A stretch of 64,000 nucleotides of DNA. Origin: Limanda limanda (Eukaryota; Chordata; Actinopteri; Pleuronectiformes; Pleuronectidae). The position numbers were made by a program, and so were the translations under genes. Shown in pieces: positions 12,811 to 24,389 of the stretch. Where the stretch lies: assembly GCF_963576545.1 (NCBI RefSeq), contig NC_083647.1:1395507-1459506 (forward strand). Reading direction: 5' to 3'. Position 1 is the first letter of the stretch. Every line of letters begins with the position of its first letter. The notes beneath the pieces are model-generated. The model searched no databases. It was not told the DNA's origin and saw only the letters and a program-made list of their open reading frames with translations.

Positions 12811-13164
12811 GCCACTAAATAGAAAATGGCGGGCTTCCTGTTGCGTTTTTCATAATGCTCTAAGAGGCTTTTTTTCATCATTAGTCACGATACACCTCTC
12901 GCCCGATTTTGGTGAAAATCGGTTATGTGGAAACCTAGCGGCTGGGTTCCAGGGGGCGCTGTTGAGCCATTTTGCCACGCCCATTTCCAAATACTCCAGA
13001 ATACTGTCATTTTCACCACGTTCTAATATACTGCAAAGTTTAGCAACTTTTTGAGCATGGGAAAGCCCTCAAAAAGCAAATTTAGGATAGTGACAATAAT
13101 AATAATAATCCTTACAGTTTCAATAGGGCCTCTCACCATTCGGTGCTCGGGCCCTAATTAGGTC

Positions 13165-13600
13165 AACAAGCCTTTAAAACTGTACTGAGTGCTTTGAATG
13201 GTCATCAAGACTAGATAAAGCACAATATAAACAAAGACAATTTTATGGTCTTTAAAAATACAAATCATAAAATGAAAGTTTGTGGTAAAAATAATTTATA
13301 CTGTACACATAGTAAGAACAATTAGTGCAGTGTCCGTTCTAAACCTGCCTGCTTGAAATGTACTGTTTGCTTGGTCTTTGGTAATGCTCCTGTAGCTACT
13401 TAAGAATTATTCCTTAATCATTAGTGAGTCATCCTAAAACAGACCTACAATTTTCTCATGTCACTTTTTGTTTGCAGTGCTTTTTATGTACTGTCTATGG
13501 TGCAGAGTGAATTTAGAAAACAGTGTATTAATCCGATTTGGTTTATCTGCAATGAAGACTTTGTAGTCAATGTTTTTCATAACATGAAATTATGATATTG
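13165..13600. repeat. SINE-tail piece joined to an unclassified repeat
   Basis: 13190-13240 resembles the fish SINE 3' tail (TGGTCATCAAGACTAG followed by AAGCAC). The part at about 13340-13515 (CTGCCTG, GGTAATGCTCCTG, TGAGTCATCCTA) matches the reverse complement of about 16440-16600, so the two are copies of one family in opposite orientation. No coding frame was found. Confidence 0.5.
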
Positions 13601-14002
13601 CAATTGGAAGCAAGTGGACCCGCAGTTTAGGAAATGTTAAACTTATTTTTTTCTTAAAATCCATCAAGAGCAAACTGTTTTTTTAAGACTTTATTGGAGC
13701 AGACTTAATTGCCTAGTGGTTTGAGTTTTCTTCAATTTTTTTTTTTTTTTTCCAAGGCAAGAGACAAGACATTGACAAAACAATACAAGCAGGTCAAGAA
13801 CAGTGGTTACTGACATGTTGATGGATGTCAAAGCAGAATGTGTGTGTGTGTGTGCGTTCCTTTCTATCTAAAAAAGAGAAGAAAAAGTACTGCTTATAAT
13901 AATAAACATTATTATAATAATAAACATTATTATACACTCTGCACCATAGACAGTACATAAAAAGCTCTGCAAACAAAAAGTGACATGAGAATATTGTAGG
14001 TC
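13442..14002. repeat. Inverted repeat with 68-bp arms
   Basis: Arm 13442-13509 is the reverse complement of 13935-14002 with about three mismatches; both contain TGTCACTTTTTGTTTGCAG or its complement. The ~425-bp spacer has a poly-T tract, a short (TG)n and a twice-repeated AATAATAAACATTATTAT motif. It could be a non-autonomous DNA element or an inverted duplication; no target-site duplication was recognised. Confidence 0.6.
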
Positions 14003-14629
14003 CTAAGGACCTAATAATAACTAATAAACATTATTATTAGGTTACAAAGTGTAAGAAATAATGAGGTACATTTTCTTTTCCTTTTTTATATTTTAAAAGG
14101 ACATTAAAGCTCCCTTGTTTTAGATTACAACAGATATTGTAGAGAGTGAACGTTTTGAAATCAATCGTTAAACATTATCTAGAATCTTGACATATTTTTC
14201 TGGTATTGGAGCTACATGATTCTTGGGCCTTGTCATAGTTCTTGTTATGTAATTGTAGAAAAATTATGTTCATAATTTGTATAATCTGACACACCGCAGG
14301 GCCAAGAATAGAACCTGGGGGAACCCCACTTTTAAATTGTGCCTTATAATACAAGATATAGTGGAGCATTTAGCAACTGATATTTCCCACATTGTTATGG
14401 TATATTGGATATACTTTCTACTTCCACCACTTCACTGATACCGTAAATTATAGTATATTTGATAGCTAATATATCAAAACTGTGTATAACACTTTTTTCG
14501 TTGCTCCTAAAATAAACAAAAACTAAATTAGTTACTGCATGAAAATCCTTATAAAAATGGAGAATGTTCCTCTGCACTATCCTATACACACAAACCTACA
14601 TCTGAACTCTTCAGAGAAGAGGGCACTAT

Positions 14630-14990
14630 TCATTGCACACATTCCTGTCACTCCTCTCAGCAGAGACCAGACCCATTACAGCCTCATTCAGATTGATACA
14701 ATAGAAGCTCCCCATCTGGCCGCTGATATCCCTGATCCTCACTCTGTGGACTGTGTACATATCTGTCCCATATAGCACTTCGTCCCCGCCCACATGTGGA
14801 TCAAATACGGTCGACATGCATTGGCCATGTAAGCCCCTCCTAACCCTGCATTACGGCTGAGTCCTTTATAAATGAATAACGGTTACACCACGCATGGCCA
14901 TCAGGGCCTTATCTTCTGTCATGCACAGAGCCAGATGGCCAGTGTCTCGCTCAGACATGTGTCACACACTAAGACAACCCTGCAGTGTAC
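14630..14990. other. High-complexity block, candidate conserved non-coding element
   Basis: The sequence here is balanced in composition and free of repeats, unlike its AT-rich surroundings. It contains a TTTATAAATGAATAA core, GGCCTTATCT (GATA-type site) and several CCATCTG/AGATGG E-box-like sites. Short open frames on both strands show no family signature. The regulatory role is inference only. Confidence 0.3.
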
Positions 14991-15284
14991 AACAATCATG
15001 CATTAGTAAAAAGGCCATCCTTTATGACAGACACTGGATATTTTTATACCTCAAAATTCAAAAGCCTTTCTTGGTTCAAAACAGAATACCTGACATCACA
15101 AATACAATTTTTACTTTACTCTATTTTGTCTGTTTCAGATGTCCTCCAGTTGTATACAGCGAACAGAGACAATTTCACTGTCTCGCAAAATTCTGAATCT
15201 GTTGAAACCTTGTTATATTAATGAGAAAAGAAAAGAGTTCTAAAAAATGTCCTCTCTCATCAACATGAGACAAATAGTGATTTG

Positions 15285-15320
15285 TGAATATGGGCTATAC
15301 AAATTGATTGATTGATTAAA
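15285..15320 (+). repeat. Repeat tail (ATTGATTGATTG type)
   Basis: TGAATATGGGCTATACAAAT followed by (TGAT)n is a common 3' end of fish retroposed repeats. The body upstream was not recognised. Confidence 0.4.
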
Positions 15321-15487
15321 CATAATGAGAAAACAGTATCTCCAAAGTCAATCATATACTGTATTCATGTAATTTCCTCAGAAAATGACAACGTTGTAAA
15401 TAAGATTTCCCCACTAACCTCCTTTTAGCAACCAATATGTTGTTATGGTTATGTCCACACACTCACAGCACCCAGTTATGATAAGGA

Positions 15488-15931
15488 ATGTGACGACTTG
15501 AGGCAGAATTAAACCCAAAAGCACAACAGCAGACAAACTCAAGTGCAGTAAAAGTGGTTTATTTAACTGCAGATCAATAAGACAGGCCAGGGGTCAAAAC
15601 AAGAATATCAGTTTGAAAAGCAAACAAATCTGAATGGGCAGGCTGAAAGGGAATCCAATATCCGAAATGATAGTCAACAGGTCAGTAACAGGCAGGCAAG
15701 AATCACAGGAACAGAATTTTGGCAAGCTAGGCAGACAAACACTAGACAATCTGCTAGAGAGTGAATGCAACTGAACCAGTATAAATACACAGAGGAACTA
15801 ATGAGGGAATAGGAAGCAGCTGAGTGTGTGGGGACTCAGGTGAAGGGAAAGGTAATCAGAGGCTTGTGGGAGAGACTGTTCTGTCATTTCAGATCCAGAG
15901 ACAGGATCAAAACAAGGCATGGCAGGTTGTG
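15488..15931. repeat. Probable interspersed repeat, LTR-like ends
   Basis: The block begins GTGACGACTTGAGG and ends GGCAGGTTGTGACA, giving a TG...CA outline as in a solo LTR. It holds runs of AGGCAGGCA-type words and ACCAGTATAAATACACAG, a pattern often seen in fish repeats. No coding capacity. Classification is uncertain. Confidence 0.35.
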
Positions 15932-16239
15932 ACAAGAGCACTATTATAAATGTTGAAAAAGTCAGCGATGAAGCAGCAGACAGCCAAAGTCATAACATTC
16001 CTTCTCCTCACTTTTGTCAAAGTATGTTTCTACACATGTAAACGCACAAGGGATCACACAAATACGAGCCAAACATTACAGAGGACATGCTGTCAAATTT
16101 TTAGAGGCATGTGCCAGGGCCATGCAAGGCAAATATTTACAGTTTACAGTAACCAGAGATGGGCCTCAAGAGCTTTTATTTGAAAAGTTCTGAACTTGGG
16201 TCTGAAGATTGTGTCAGATGGTGAACAGACCTCTGGAAT

Positions 16240-16660
16240 AGCGGATAGGCATGTTCAGTCTTCCCCATCTGCATGAGTGGTCAACCAAGACTAGAAAAGC
16301 ACTATATAAATACAAACCATTTACTATGTGTACATAGTATTAAAGAAAGTTGTGAAAAACATTGACCATAAAAATTCAGAATCCGATTAATCATGGACGA
16401 ACAATAACTTAAATGAAGATAATTAACACAAAGCTTTCTAACGTCACTCTGCACAAAAGACTGTAAAAAGTGACAGTGTATTGTAGAACTGTTCTAGGAT
16501 GACTCATTAATGACACAGAATAATTGTGAAGTAGCTCAGGAGCATTACCACAGGTCAAGCAAACAGGCAAGTTTATAGAAAAGGCACTCAATAGTAAATA
16601 TTGGCCAAAAACATTGAGTAAAATAAATAAATACAGGTTAAATATAAATTATAAGTCAGG
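16240..16660 (-). repeat. SINE fragment plus inverted copy of the 13.4-kb repeat
   Basis: 16250-16310 (TCTTCCCCATCTGCATGAG, then GACTAGAAAAGCACTATAT) is an internally deleted fish SINE tail. 16400-16600 is the reverse complement of the repeat near 13340-13515, sharing GGAGCATTACCACAG and AGGATGACTCA. Same family as the 13165 entry. Confidence 0.5.
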
Positions 16661-16999
16661 TACTAATATCTTGTCTTTTCACTTTATAAAGAATGGATAC
16701 TGCAGGTAAGACTAGCGTAATTGGGAGAGAGGAGGCAGGGTGACTTGGGGACTTTACTTGCCTGAACTCAGGACTTGACCTGACTTGACTTACTTTGACT
16801 TAATCCCTGCAGTGATTTAACAGGTGAGGTACAGTGACTGACTAAACCGTTAATGATCTTTTGGCTTTGCCCATGTCAGATCATGGTGACTTTTCTCTGG
16901 GCATTTGTGTAACTTTCTCTACATATAGTGTTACTCCCAATACATGTAAACATGATCAGGTGGAAAATTGGTACACAATAACCATATTGTGTTGAAATA

Positions 17000-18130
17000 T
17001 AGGAATAATGTGGTGAGTCTTTTGTGAAATAATCAGTATCAGTGTTGTCTTCAATACATGGGTTGAATTAAACATTTGGTTTCAGCCCTGAGTAGTGTCT
17101 GCGAACCCCACCGAAAGGTAAGGCCGAACACATGTAGTCTAAGCGGGAAAAGAGAAGCACTTGTTGCACCATTCATTGTTGTTCATTAAGATTCAAGTGA
17201 GTGAGACTACTCATATATTTATCAACTAAAATCTTTTGGAACAGTCAGAGAGCAACATTCACACAGACTGCATAAAATCAATCTGAAACTATGAAATTGA
17301 GTTAGAAAGGAATATAATTTCTTTCTTTTGTCAAACTTCCAGTGAGTCATCAGTCATCAACACATCGACATCAAACCTTACAGCTGTGAGAGAGGATGCC
17401 TGAAGGCCAAATAGGGGCATAGAAAAGCTTATAAATATTATTTTCTTGCATTATATTTTAAGGGTTTTAAAAACATCTGGTCTGGAGACAGCCATGACAG
17501 GTCATTCTGTGATATTATAACTCTAAGACTGAAAACATCTGTGAATTGACTTCAGTTTGCCCTTACTTGCAGCTGATCCTCATCTTCTTGTTCACCTTCA
17601 CAAAAGACTGCAGATAGCTGGCTCGCTCGGTTCACATTGAGAAACACCTCACATTTGGCAGTCTCAGATTCCATTCAATCCTGGACTGAAACTAGCCTTG
17701 GATGGGTTTTTACAGGTCCTCTTGCAGCAGCTGGTATTTATTAGCAACATGCACTTATCATGCTGCACCAGGATATCATTAGTACTGTAACTAAGAGAAA
17801 TGGACTTCTCTGCTTAAGCTGTGCACATTCTCTCCCACTGTTGAGACCCTTCAAATACTGTTTGAAATATGTGCTTACACATACCTTAACATCTGTCGAG
17901 GCCTTCATGTCAGAGCCAAACACAGACACAGTTTTGTGCAAAGCTCTGGTTTCATGCCCTGCCTTCACTCGTGCAAGTTCACTCTGGCCAGAGAGCGTGG
18001 CAGGGTAGGGAATAAATTAGATAAGTTCTGGGAAGTGGCTCAAGAGTAAACATGTCTCAGCTAATGGAATAATTCACACCCAGACCTGAGTCTGAATGAG
18101 AGGGAGCTGTGTTCAGGACCAGAGGTGGTT
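17000..18130. other. Gene-free stretch, nothing recognised
   Basis: Unique-looking, moderately AT-rich DNA. Open frames up to 82 codons on both strands overlap each other and show no domain, splice context or signal peptide. Confidence 0.5.
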
Positions 18131-18137
18131 ACTGGCA

Positions 18138-18288
18138 GCTCACACACACACACACACACACATATATACTTACACACAAACATCACAAACATGTGTCTAC
18201 AGTATGTGTGTGTGTCTTTGTGCGTGTGTGTACTGTATATGTGAGTACTGTATATCTGTTACACTATCTGTACACTTTACGTGTGTGT

Positions 18289-18348
<60 letters not shown>
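18138..18348. repeat. (AC)n and (GT)n microsatellites
   Basis: An (AC)n run lies at 18139-18162, with interrupted GT-rich sequence to about 18280 and then a nearly pure (GT)n run to 18348. Apparent Cys/Val- or Thr/His-rich reading frames here are artefacts. Confidence 0.95.
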
Positions 18349-18351
<3 letters not shown>

Positions 18352-18352
<1 letters not shown>

Positions 18353-18592
18353 AAATGGTAAATTCTCTGTATTTATATAGCGCTTTACAGTACAATTCTG
18401 ACATTCACCCATTCATTCATACGGTGTCGCTATGTCCAGATTTTTCTCTTCCACACATCATTCATACACCAAAACAATTTGGGGTTCAGTATCTTGCTTA
18501 AGGACACATTGAGATACAGTAATGGAGACTGGGATCGAACTACTTCTTGTTAGTTGACAAGCCTTTTATACCTCATGAGCCACAGCCACATG
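18352..18592 (-). repeat. tRNA-derived SINE, minus strand
   Basis: Read on the minus strand it has a tRNA-like head (GTGGCTCATGAGG, then a B-box-like GTTCGATCCC), the fish SINE core GTGTCCTTAAGCAAGATACT, and a tail ending GTAAAGCGCTATATAAATAC. It is nearly full length and abuts the (GT)n tract. Confidence 0.8.
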
Positions 18593-19369
18593 GTTTTTGT
18601 GTGTGTGTGTTGTGAAATCAGACATCTGGTGCTGGTCCTTTCCCCTCCATCCACGCACACAGTACTTTATTGCTGCTCCTCTAACGGCCATAAAAAAGCA
18701 TGCCTGAGTGTGTCTGTGTATGTGCCTGTATGTGTGTGTGTATAATCATCGAGCCCTCCCTGCTTTCTCTTCCTCTCATTTCCCCCTTCTGTGTTTCTCC
18801 AGAGCCAAAGGTTTTATCGCTTGAGAAAAGTGTGACCCTGAGGTCAACACACAACATTTTTGAATATAATATTGTGAGGTCTCCCCCTACTACTACAATT
18901 CTAACTGCTTCAAGGTAACACATATTTTAATTTGGTGCTATACATATAACATTTTAATTGAAAAATTAAAAAAACTTTCAGATTATGGAAAGGGTGGGAC
19001 AACACTTTGTTCAAGTAAATAGTTTGTTTGTGCATGAGATCACACCACAGGGTTGCCTTGGTGTTAAACTGCTGTTGGGGCAGGAATGCCTGTGGTTTAT
19101 TTTGTTTACAGTTGCTCAAATTGATCAAACCAAGAAGCCTCCAGGAGTTTTTATCGAGTACCAGAAGTTGTTGGTCATAGTCATTGCTCCCAGAACATCT
19201 TGAGAGTTTCTTTGAACTCCGGAATGGGCATTGAAGGAGATCTCAAAGGGCAACAAACGTCATAAGATTGGTGATAAGTGTGCTTTCAACTCACTCAGTA
19301 TCTGTTTTCAGACATGACCAGTGAGTAAGAATTGGCAACAGAGTTTACCCGCAGTCTGCCTTTCAAACC

Positions 19370-19600
19370 ACAATGTAACGGGAGATTATTTTTGCATCAA
19401 CTCCCCCCACTTGCTCGCGGTGAATACACCAGGGAATCCCCTGCTGTGTTCTCACATTAAATTCTCCTGAATTTCTATGGACTTAATACTAGTCCGCCAG
19501 GTGGGAAAGTCTGTAGAAACTAAGGAGCCTCTCACTGATTTGCGTTTACACATCCATCTCCTCTGGAGAATGTACGGAAGAGCAATAGAGTCCAGTGCAT
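19370..19600 (+). repeat. Interspersed DNA repeat, copy 1
   Basis: It shares GCGGTGAAT, CTGCTGTGTTCTCACAT, TGAATTT and ATTTGCGTTTACACAT, in order, with the reverse complement of 21880-22110. The two form a diverged inverted pair about 2.5 kb apart. Family not identified; probably a non-autonomous DNA transposon. Confidence 0.6.
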
Positions 19601-20636
19601 GTTTGAAAGCAGCTACAGAGTGTGTTAGCTTTCCCTCATGTGCTGCCAAGTTAAACTGAGACTCCTGTTGTGTGCAGTAATTGCAAATGTGTGTGCATGT
19701 GTCCATCCTAGACATATGAAGCTGTGTGTATTTTGACATGAATATCATGTCAACAAACAAACTTTTCTTGAGTAAAATATTAGCCAACATAGCTGCTTGC
19801 TGCCTTTCAGCTCTTATCACCACAACCTCTCTTGATATCTTTGTCTGTGTCTTATACATATATGGCACTGCTTTTTCATCCTGAGATATTCGTACTGTTT
19901 TGGTTTTATTGCGTCTCTTGAAAGGATCTCTGGAATTCAGTGCAGGTCTGAAAGATGCTTTAGTCTCAGATCAATTTGTGCACATATCCTGAGCTTATGG
20001 TCACTCAGTTCTTTATTAGAACATACAAACAGCCACAAGTCTGCTCTCTAATGCCTCTTTGTTACTTAGCCCCGTTGACCACCCCTCACCACTGTGTTTT
20101 CAGTTTATCTACCAGCAGAAAGTCAAGCAAATGCTTCAAGGCCCACCCCTGCTTGTGTTTCCACAATGCTTTGTTTTGAGTCCAAACAGATGACTATCCA
20201 GGTATGGTCTTTGAAGTCAACATGGGAGGTGTAAAACACAGACCCTGTGGTTCTCCTCTTTGTGAACCCAGCAATGGATGTCACCTCTATTGTGTTTATT
20301 TGGGCAAGGACGGGGAGTTGATGATACGCATTTTTAAAACAGCCCTGATGTGGAGTCATGATAATGTTTAGGGAAGAATAATATTGTTCACATAAAACTG
20401 AAAAGGGTTCCCCACAGTTCGAGAACTGATCACAATCATTCAATGATAAGATACATTTAGACAAAAGACAATCATTTACTTTGCATAAAATAAAATCCTT
20501 AATTTTAAAACATACCTCCTTTGAAACACTATTAATAAAAAAGAAAGATTTTTAATTATCAGCCCTTATTATGTAATGGGTGGATTAATGCAAAACACAT
20601 CTTAAATACATTGTTTTCAAGTGCTTCACTTCATAA

Positions 20637-20654
20637 CCCCCCCCCCCCCCCCCC
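20637..20654. repeat. Poly-C tract
   Basis: 18 consecutive C residues. No gene context. Confidence 0.9.
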
Positions 20655-20659
20655 AAAAT

Positions 20660-21870
20660 GATTCTTGGAAGTAAAATACAAATGGTTGTGGTCAGAGGTG
20701 GTTTAAAGGTTTGAAAGGTAAACATTTAATAAGCTTGTAACTGAGGAACTGCACTGATGTTGAGGCCAAGGCTAAATGTGCAATGAAATGCGGTGCCAGC
20801 AGTTTAATATAGGACACATTCCAGTGCAAACAAGTGAACTCTAAAACAGATGTTTTTTATTGCACATCTGGTGTCAGAGAAACAATAACTGTTGTTTGCC
20901 TCAAATGTGCTCTACTCTCTCTCTTTTTATGCATTTCCCTGGTTTTATATTGATCTTTGCACACAGATTAGATTTCTCACACTCACTGCTAGGCAAGTGA
21001 AAAGGGACATTCCTAACCACTGTCCCTGACTTCTGGACTGCAGCAGCTCCCTCCTCTGCACACATCCACAAAGTCCAGGAGGCACTCACCTCCACAACTG
21101 CACAGTGATAGATGTTCCTATTTATCAGGGGGAAACCCCTTAACTTTGTTTTTAAAATACCTTTAGAACTTGGTGTTATTTAGCTAAAAGTGTCTTTGTG
21201 GCAAGAAAGAATTGTAAATGCATATAACTGTAGTTACACCAGTCAAACCTGGACTAGTTCAACAGCAAGGGTGTTTCAAACCATGTTGTTTTGTGAAGTA
21301 GTTGATCTGTATCTGTTTAAATGTGGAATAACAAGAGGGTCAGGAAACGTTTCCATTTAACATCTGAATCAGGAGCAAACCCTGGTCTCTAGCTTAGATC
21401 CAAATTTCTAAATATTGTCTGCCAACATAGCCACTTAGCTACTGAGCAGGTTTGAAAACTGATATGCAATAATACAGCATTCTGGGCTGAACTGAAAGTG
21501 TGGTAAGACTGAATGAAAAAACAAAGCTTATGTTTCCATGCGTTTCCATGACTTTAGAGGATATTACATTGACATTACTATACATTGATGACCTAAACTT
21601 AACATTAATTTAACCTTAAAACATGTCTTCAAGTTATAATTAAACCCTTTACATAATAGAGACTTGCTCTTTGTCCACATAAGAAAGACAAGTCCCTATA
21701 ATTTGAATGTGTAAACCTATTTAGGTCCTCTCAACATAATAATATTACCTGGGCATGTATAGGAAACAATCAAAATATGCAGTCGCACATATTAACATGC
21801 TACACAAAGACACACACAGATGTTGCACACACACACAGCATGTGCATTGCAAGCTAGCTTAAAGCTAAGA
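20660..21870. other. Gene-free stretch, nothing recognised
   Basis: Unique AT-rich DNA with a few short open frames of no recognisable content; a short broken (CA)n lies near 21810. Confidence 0.5.
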
Positions 21871-21879
21871 TCTGTACAG

Positions 21880-22550
21880 TTATTGGCTGTCTAGCTGCTT
21901 TCGGACATGAGATTCTCTGCACTTTCTCCAGAGGTGGTGCATGTGTAAACGCAAATGTCCATGTGACAGCCTACAGATTATTTGTGGATTATCCCCCTAC
22001 TGTAAAGTCCGAAAAATTCATGAGAATCCGATGTGAGAACACAGCAGGAGATCCCCCACTGGATTCACCGCAAGAATGTGGAGGCTTGATGACACTTCTC
22101 ACACGTTACAGATGAAAGAACAGAAAAAAAGAAAAAAAATATCTCTGTGTGAAAAAGCTGTGTCATACACATAGAAGACACAGACGGAGATGTCTACAGT
22201 TTGTGGTGATAAGAGCCGACGATGATGTCAGTGTTTTTTATCAAGAAAATCACATGATCAGTGGAATTAATACGTGACATCCTGCCTCAGCCTTCTGCAC
22301 CCGCCTGCACCACCTCTCGCCTGAATCATCTTGAGGATTTTTTGCTGTAGAGAACCTCCTGCTGGGTAATGCATTTTTGAAAAACATTCTGCGGGTAAAG
22401 TCCAGACCCATTTCTCTGGACTTTTTCGGCTGATCATGTCTGAAAACGGCCTCTGTGGCAAATAGCCAGTCGTCAAAGAGGGGAATAGATTTTTTGGGCT
22501 TCAGTTTGAAAACCGTGTTCACGCTCACAGTTGAACACTATCACTCATGC
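21880..22550 (-). repeat. Interspersed DNA repeat, copy 2
   Basis: The first ~230 bp are the inverted partner of 19370-19600. The following part (TGCGGGTAAAGTCCAGACCC and TCTCTGGACTTTTTCGG) has the look of further sequence from the same fish DNA-repeat family. The 92-codon minus frame across it has no domain and is dismissed as coding. Confidence 0.5.
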
Positions 22551-22974
22551 ATTTAGTCACTGTGCTGCATGTTGTTGATCCTGAGTCAACACTGGACAGC
22601 TTCATCCATTCACATAAAACATTCCTGTTAGAATATCATGTAATAAACACATTGTGGGTTTGTGCTTATTGCATGGGGAATGTAGTACAGTAAGGGCTAT
22701 TGTAATATATATAACTGTTGACAACATGAGAAGCAGACATGGTGATCACTGTGATATGTTTAAGAAAGTTCAAATGAATAGGAGTGCCTGAGAGGACAAA
22801 CTAAAAGGTGAAAATTTGGCAAGTGATTTGTGTCAGGTATAGAATTGTTAATACTTTTTCATGTATAAACTTACATTTAATCTGTGCACTTATGAACAAA
22901 CATTGAGTTCATTCAGAAAATTCTTTGTTCCACCCTGTGTGTTGGCCTGGAGAAGGGGCAATACATGAAACCTG

Positions 22975-23275
22975 AGGCTGAGTGAAGGATCCACTGAGTC
23001 CTGGACCTACTAATGTGCAAAAAAAAGGGTTTATTCAGCTGGAGCAGCTGGAAGATGACCTGCACTAACTCAGATATCCATTACTCCGACCTTCATCCCC
23101 ATTACCGATCCAAGCTAATCAGATACAGACTGTATGTTGTCAGCCGGTCATTGCTGCAGGATGCCAGCTATGGAGGTAAAAGGGCTGAGTAGTAATTAAA
23201 AGCGCTATATTTTGATTCCAGGCACCGAAAGATTATGGATTCCAGCTGCTAGCTGGCCACTGGAGGAAGGCAGGT
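22975..23275. other. High-complexity block, candidate enhancer
   Basis: Repeat-free, balanced sequence with two CAGCTG E-boxes near 23040, a GTAATTAAAAG homeobox-type site near 23193, several GATTA words and TTTGATTCCAGG. No open frame of note. It lies about 10 kb 3' of ism2. Function is inferred from composition only. Confidence 0.3.
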
Positions 23276-23857
23276 AATATATCTAAGGTATCAAAATACT
23301 GCCAAACAGCAAGGCACTGAACCAAAAAACTGTGAGGTTTCATTTAACATTACTTTAATTCCCTTGAGTTTACATTCCCTAAAGTTCTACCATGCATGCT
23401 AATGAAATTCTTTAAACATTTACTTTATTTTAGTTATCTGGAAAATACCCATGTGAGGGTAATAGACTTAGTAGACTTGAACTTCAGCCCGTAGAGTCAA
23501 GATTCATACCAAGACATTGATGTGATTCAGGTGGTGATGAAATCCCAGATGAGATTGGGATTTCTTCCTGTGGGTGTCAGGTGATTGACAGGTGGCTGAG
23601 CATCACATCGTGCACAGCAAAATCTGTAGTGTTGTTTTTTCAGTGTTAATATTTTTGAGTTGGTGGGTGTTGATTTTGGAGTTGTTTTAACACCTGTAGT
23701 GATCAAAAAGCTCTGCGAGCATTGTCAATCAAGCGAGTTAAATGTTAACACCTTTGACTGAGTTATATTCACTTCAGGTGGAGTTGATCATAAAATGTGG
23801 GAGGAGCCATGTTCCTCTCTCGGCTGCACCCAATGAACCATAACAAAATCCCTCGGC

Positions 23858-24357
23858 CAGGGCTGGACTGGGAGAACAAAACGGCCCGGGCATTTTTTGG
23901 CTCAGACCGGCCCATATAATTAGCCGAGCACATCTGCCATTAAATTGACGTAACTTATGTCTTCTAAATGTCTTAAAGTAGCTCATATTAAAAGTACTTA
24001 AGTATCAAAAGTATCTGGTGTTGAAATGTACTTAAGTATCAAAAGTACAAGAACTAAAATTAAAAATGCAAAGTGCTTTTTATAGTAGGTCTATACAGAC
24101 ACAAAACAACCCAAAATGTTTCTCCTCAAGATTTATCTCAACTGACTGAAAAATTACAACAACAATATGCATATAATGTATAATTTTACCAATTTTGAAC
24201 CCTAGATGCTGAGGTTGAAATAGTAATGGACCAGTGCATCTGAACTTCTAATTAACTATAAACAAGTGCCTCTTGTGTCTGCCCAAGAACATTAATAAAC
24301 CACAGTATAACCACTATACTATAGGCACACAAAATAAGACACTATCTCTTATCCTAT

Positions 24358-24389
<32 letters not shown>

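Larger units (their letters stand above)
1..13157. repeat. Array of large composite repeat units (about six)
   Basis: Units restart at the motif CTAGGGCTACGTTGTAGCAC near 290, 2761, 4421, 6533, 8739 and 10565. Most end in (AAT)n plus one to three copies of a module ending GGTGCTCGGGCCCTAA; the first part-unit (1-289) and the unit ending at 6532 lack that module. Unit lengths are about 2.5, 1.7, 2.1, 2.2, 1.8 and 2.6 kb, the last including a 945-bp LINE. GGGCCCGAGCAC near the start of a unit is the inverse of GTGCTCGGGCCC at its end, so the repeat has inverted termini. Internal modules recur in the same order: a CTCF-like segment, a segment with AAAATGGCGGACTTCCTG, one with AGGGGGCGCTAGTCAG, and a GATTTTGGTGAAAATCGG segment. 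Many 60-90 codon open frames lie inside but repeat with the units and carry no recognisable domain. The family was not identified; it may be a tandem-amplified DNA element or a satellite. Confidence 0.85.

Noticed and set aside
14626..14817. A 63-codon minus-strand frame as a coding exon
   Set aside because: No splice sites in phase and no recognised family; a non-coding conserved element explains the balanced composition as well.
18096..18412. Thr/His- and Cys/Val-rich frames over dinucleotide repeats (also near 38.1, 39.8, 41.9 and 54.6 kb)
   Set aside because: Pure microsatellite translation.
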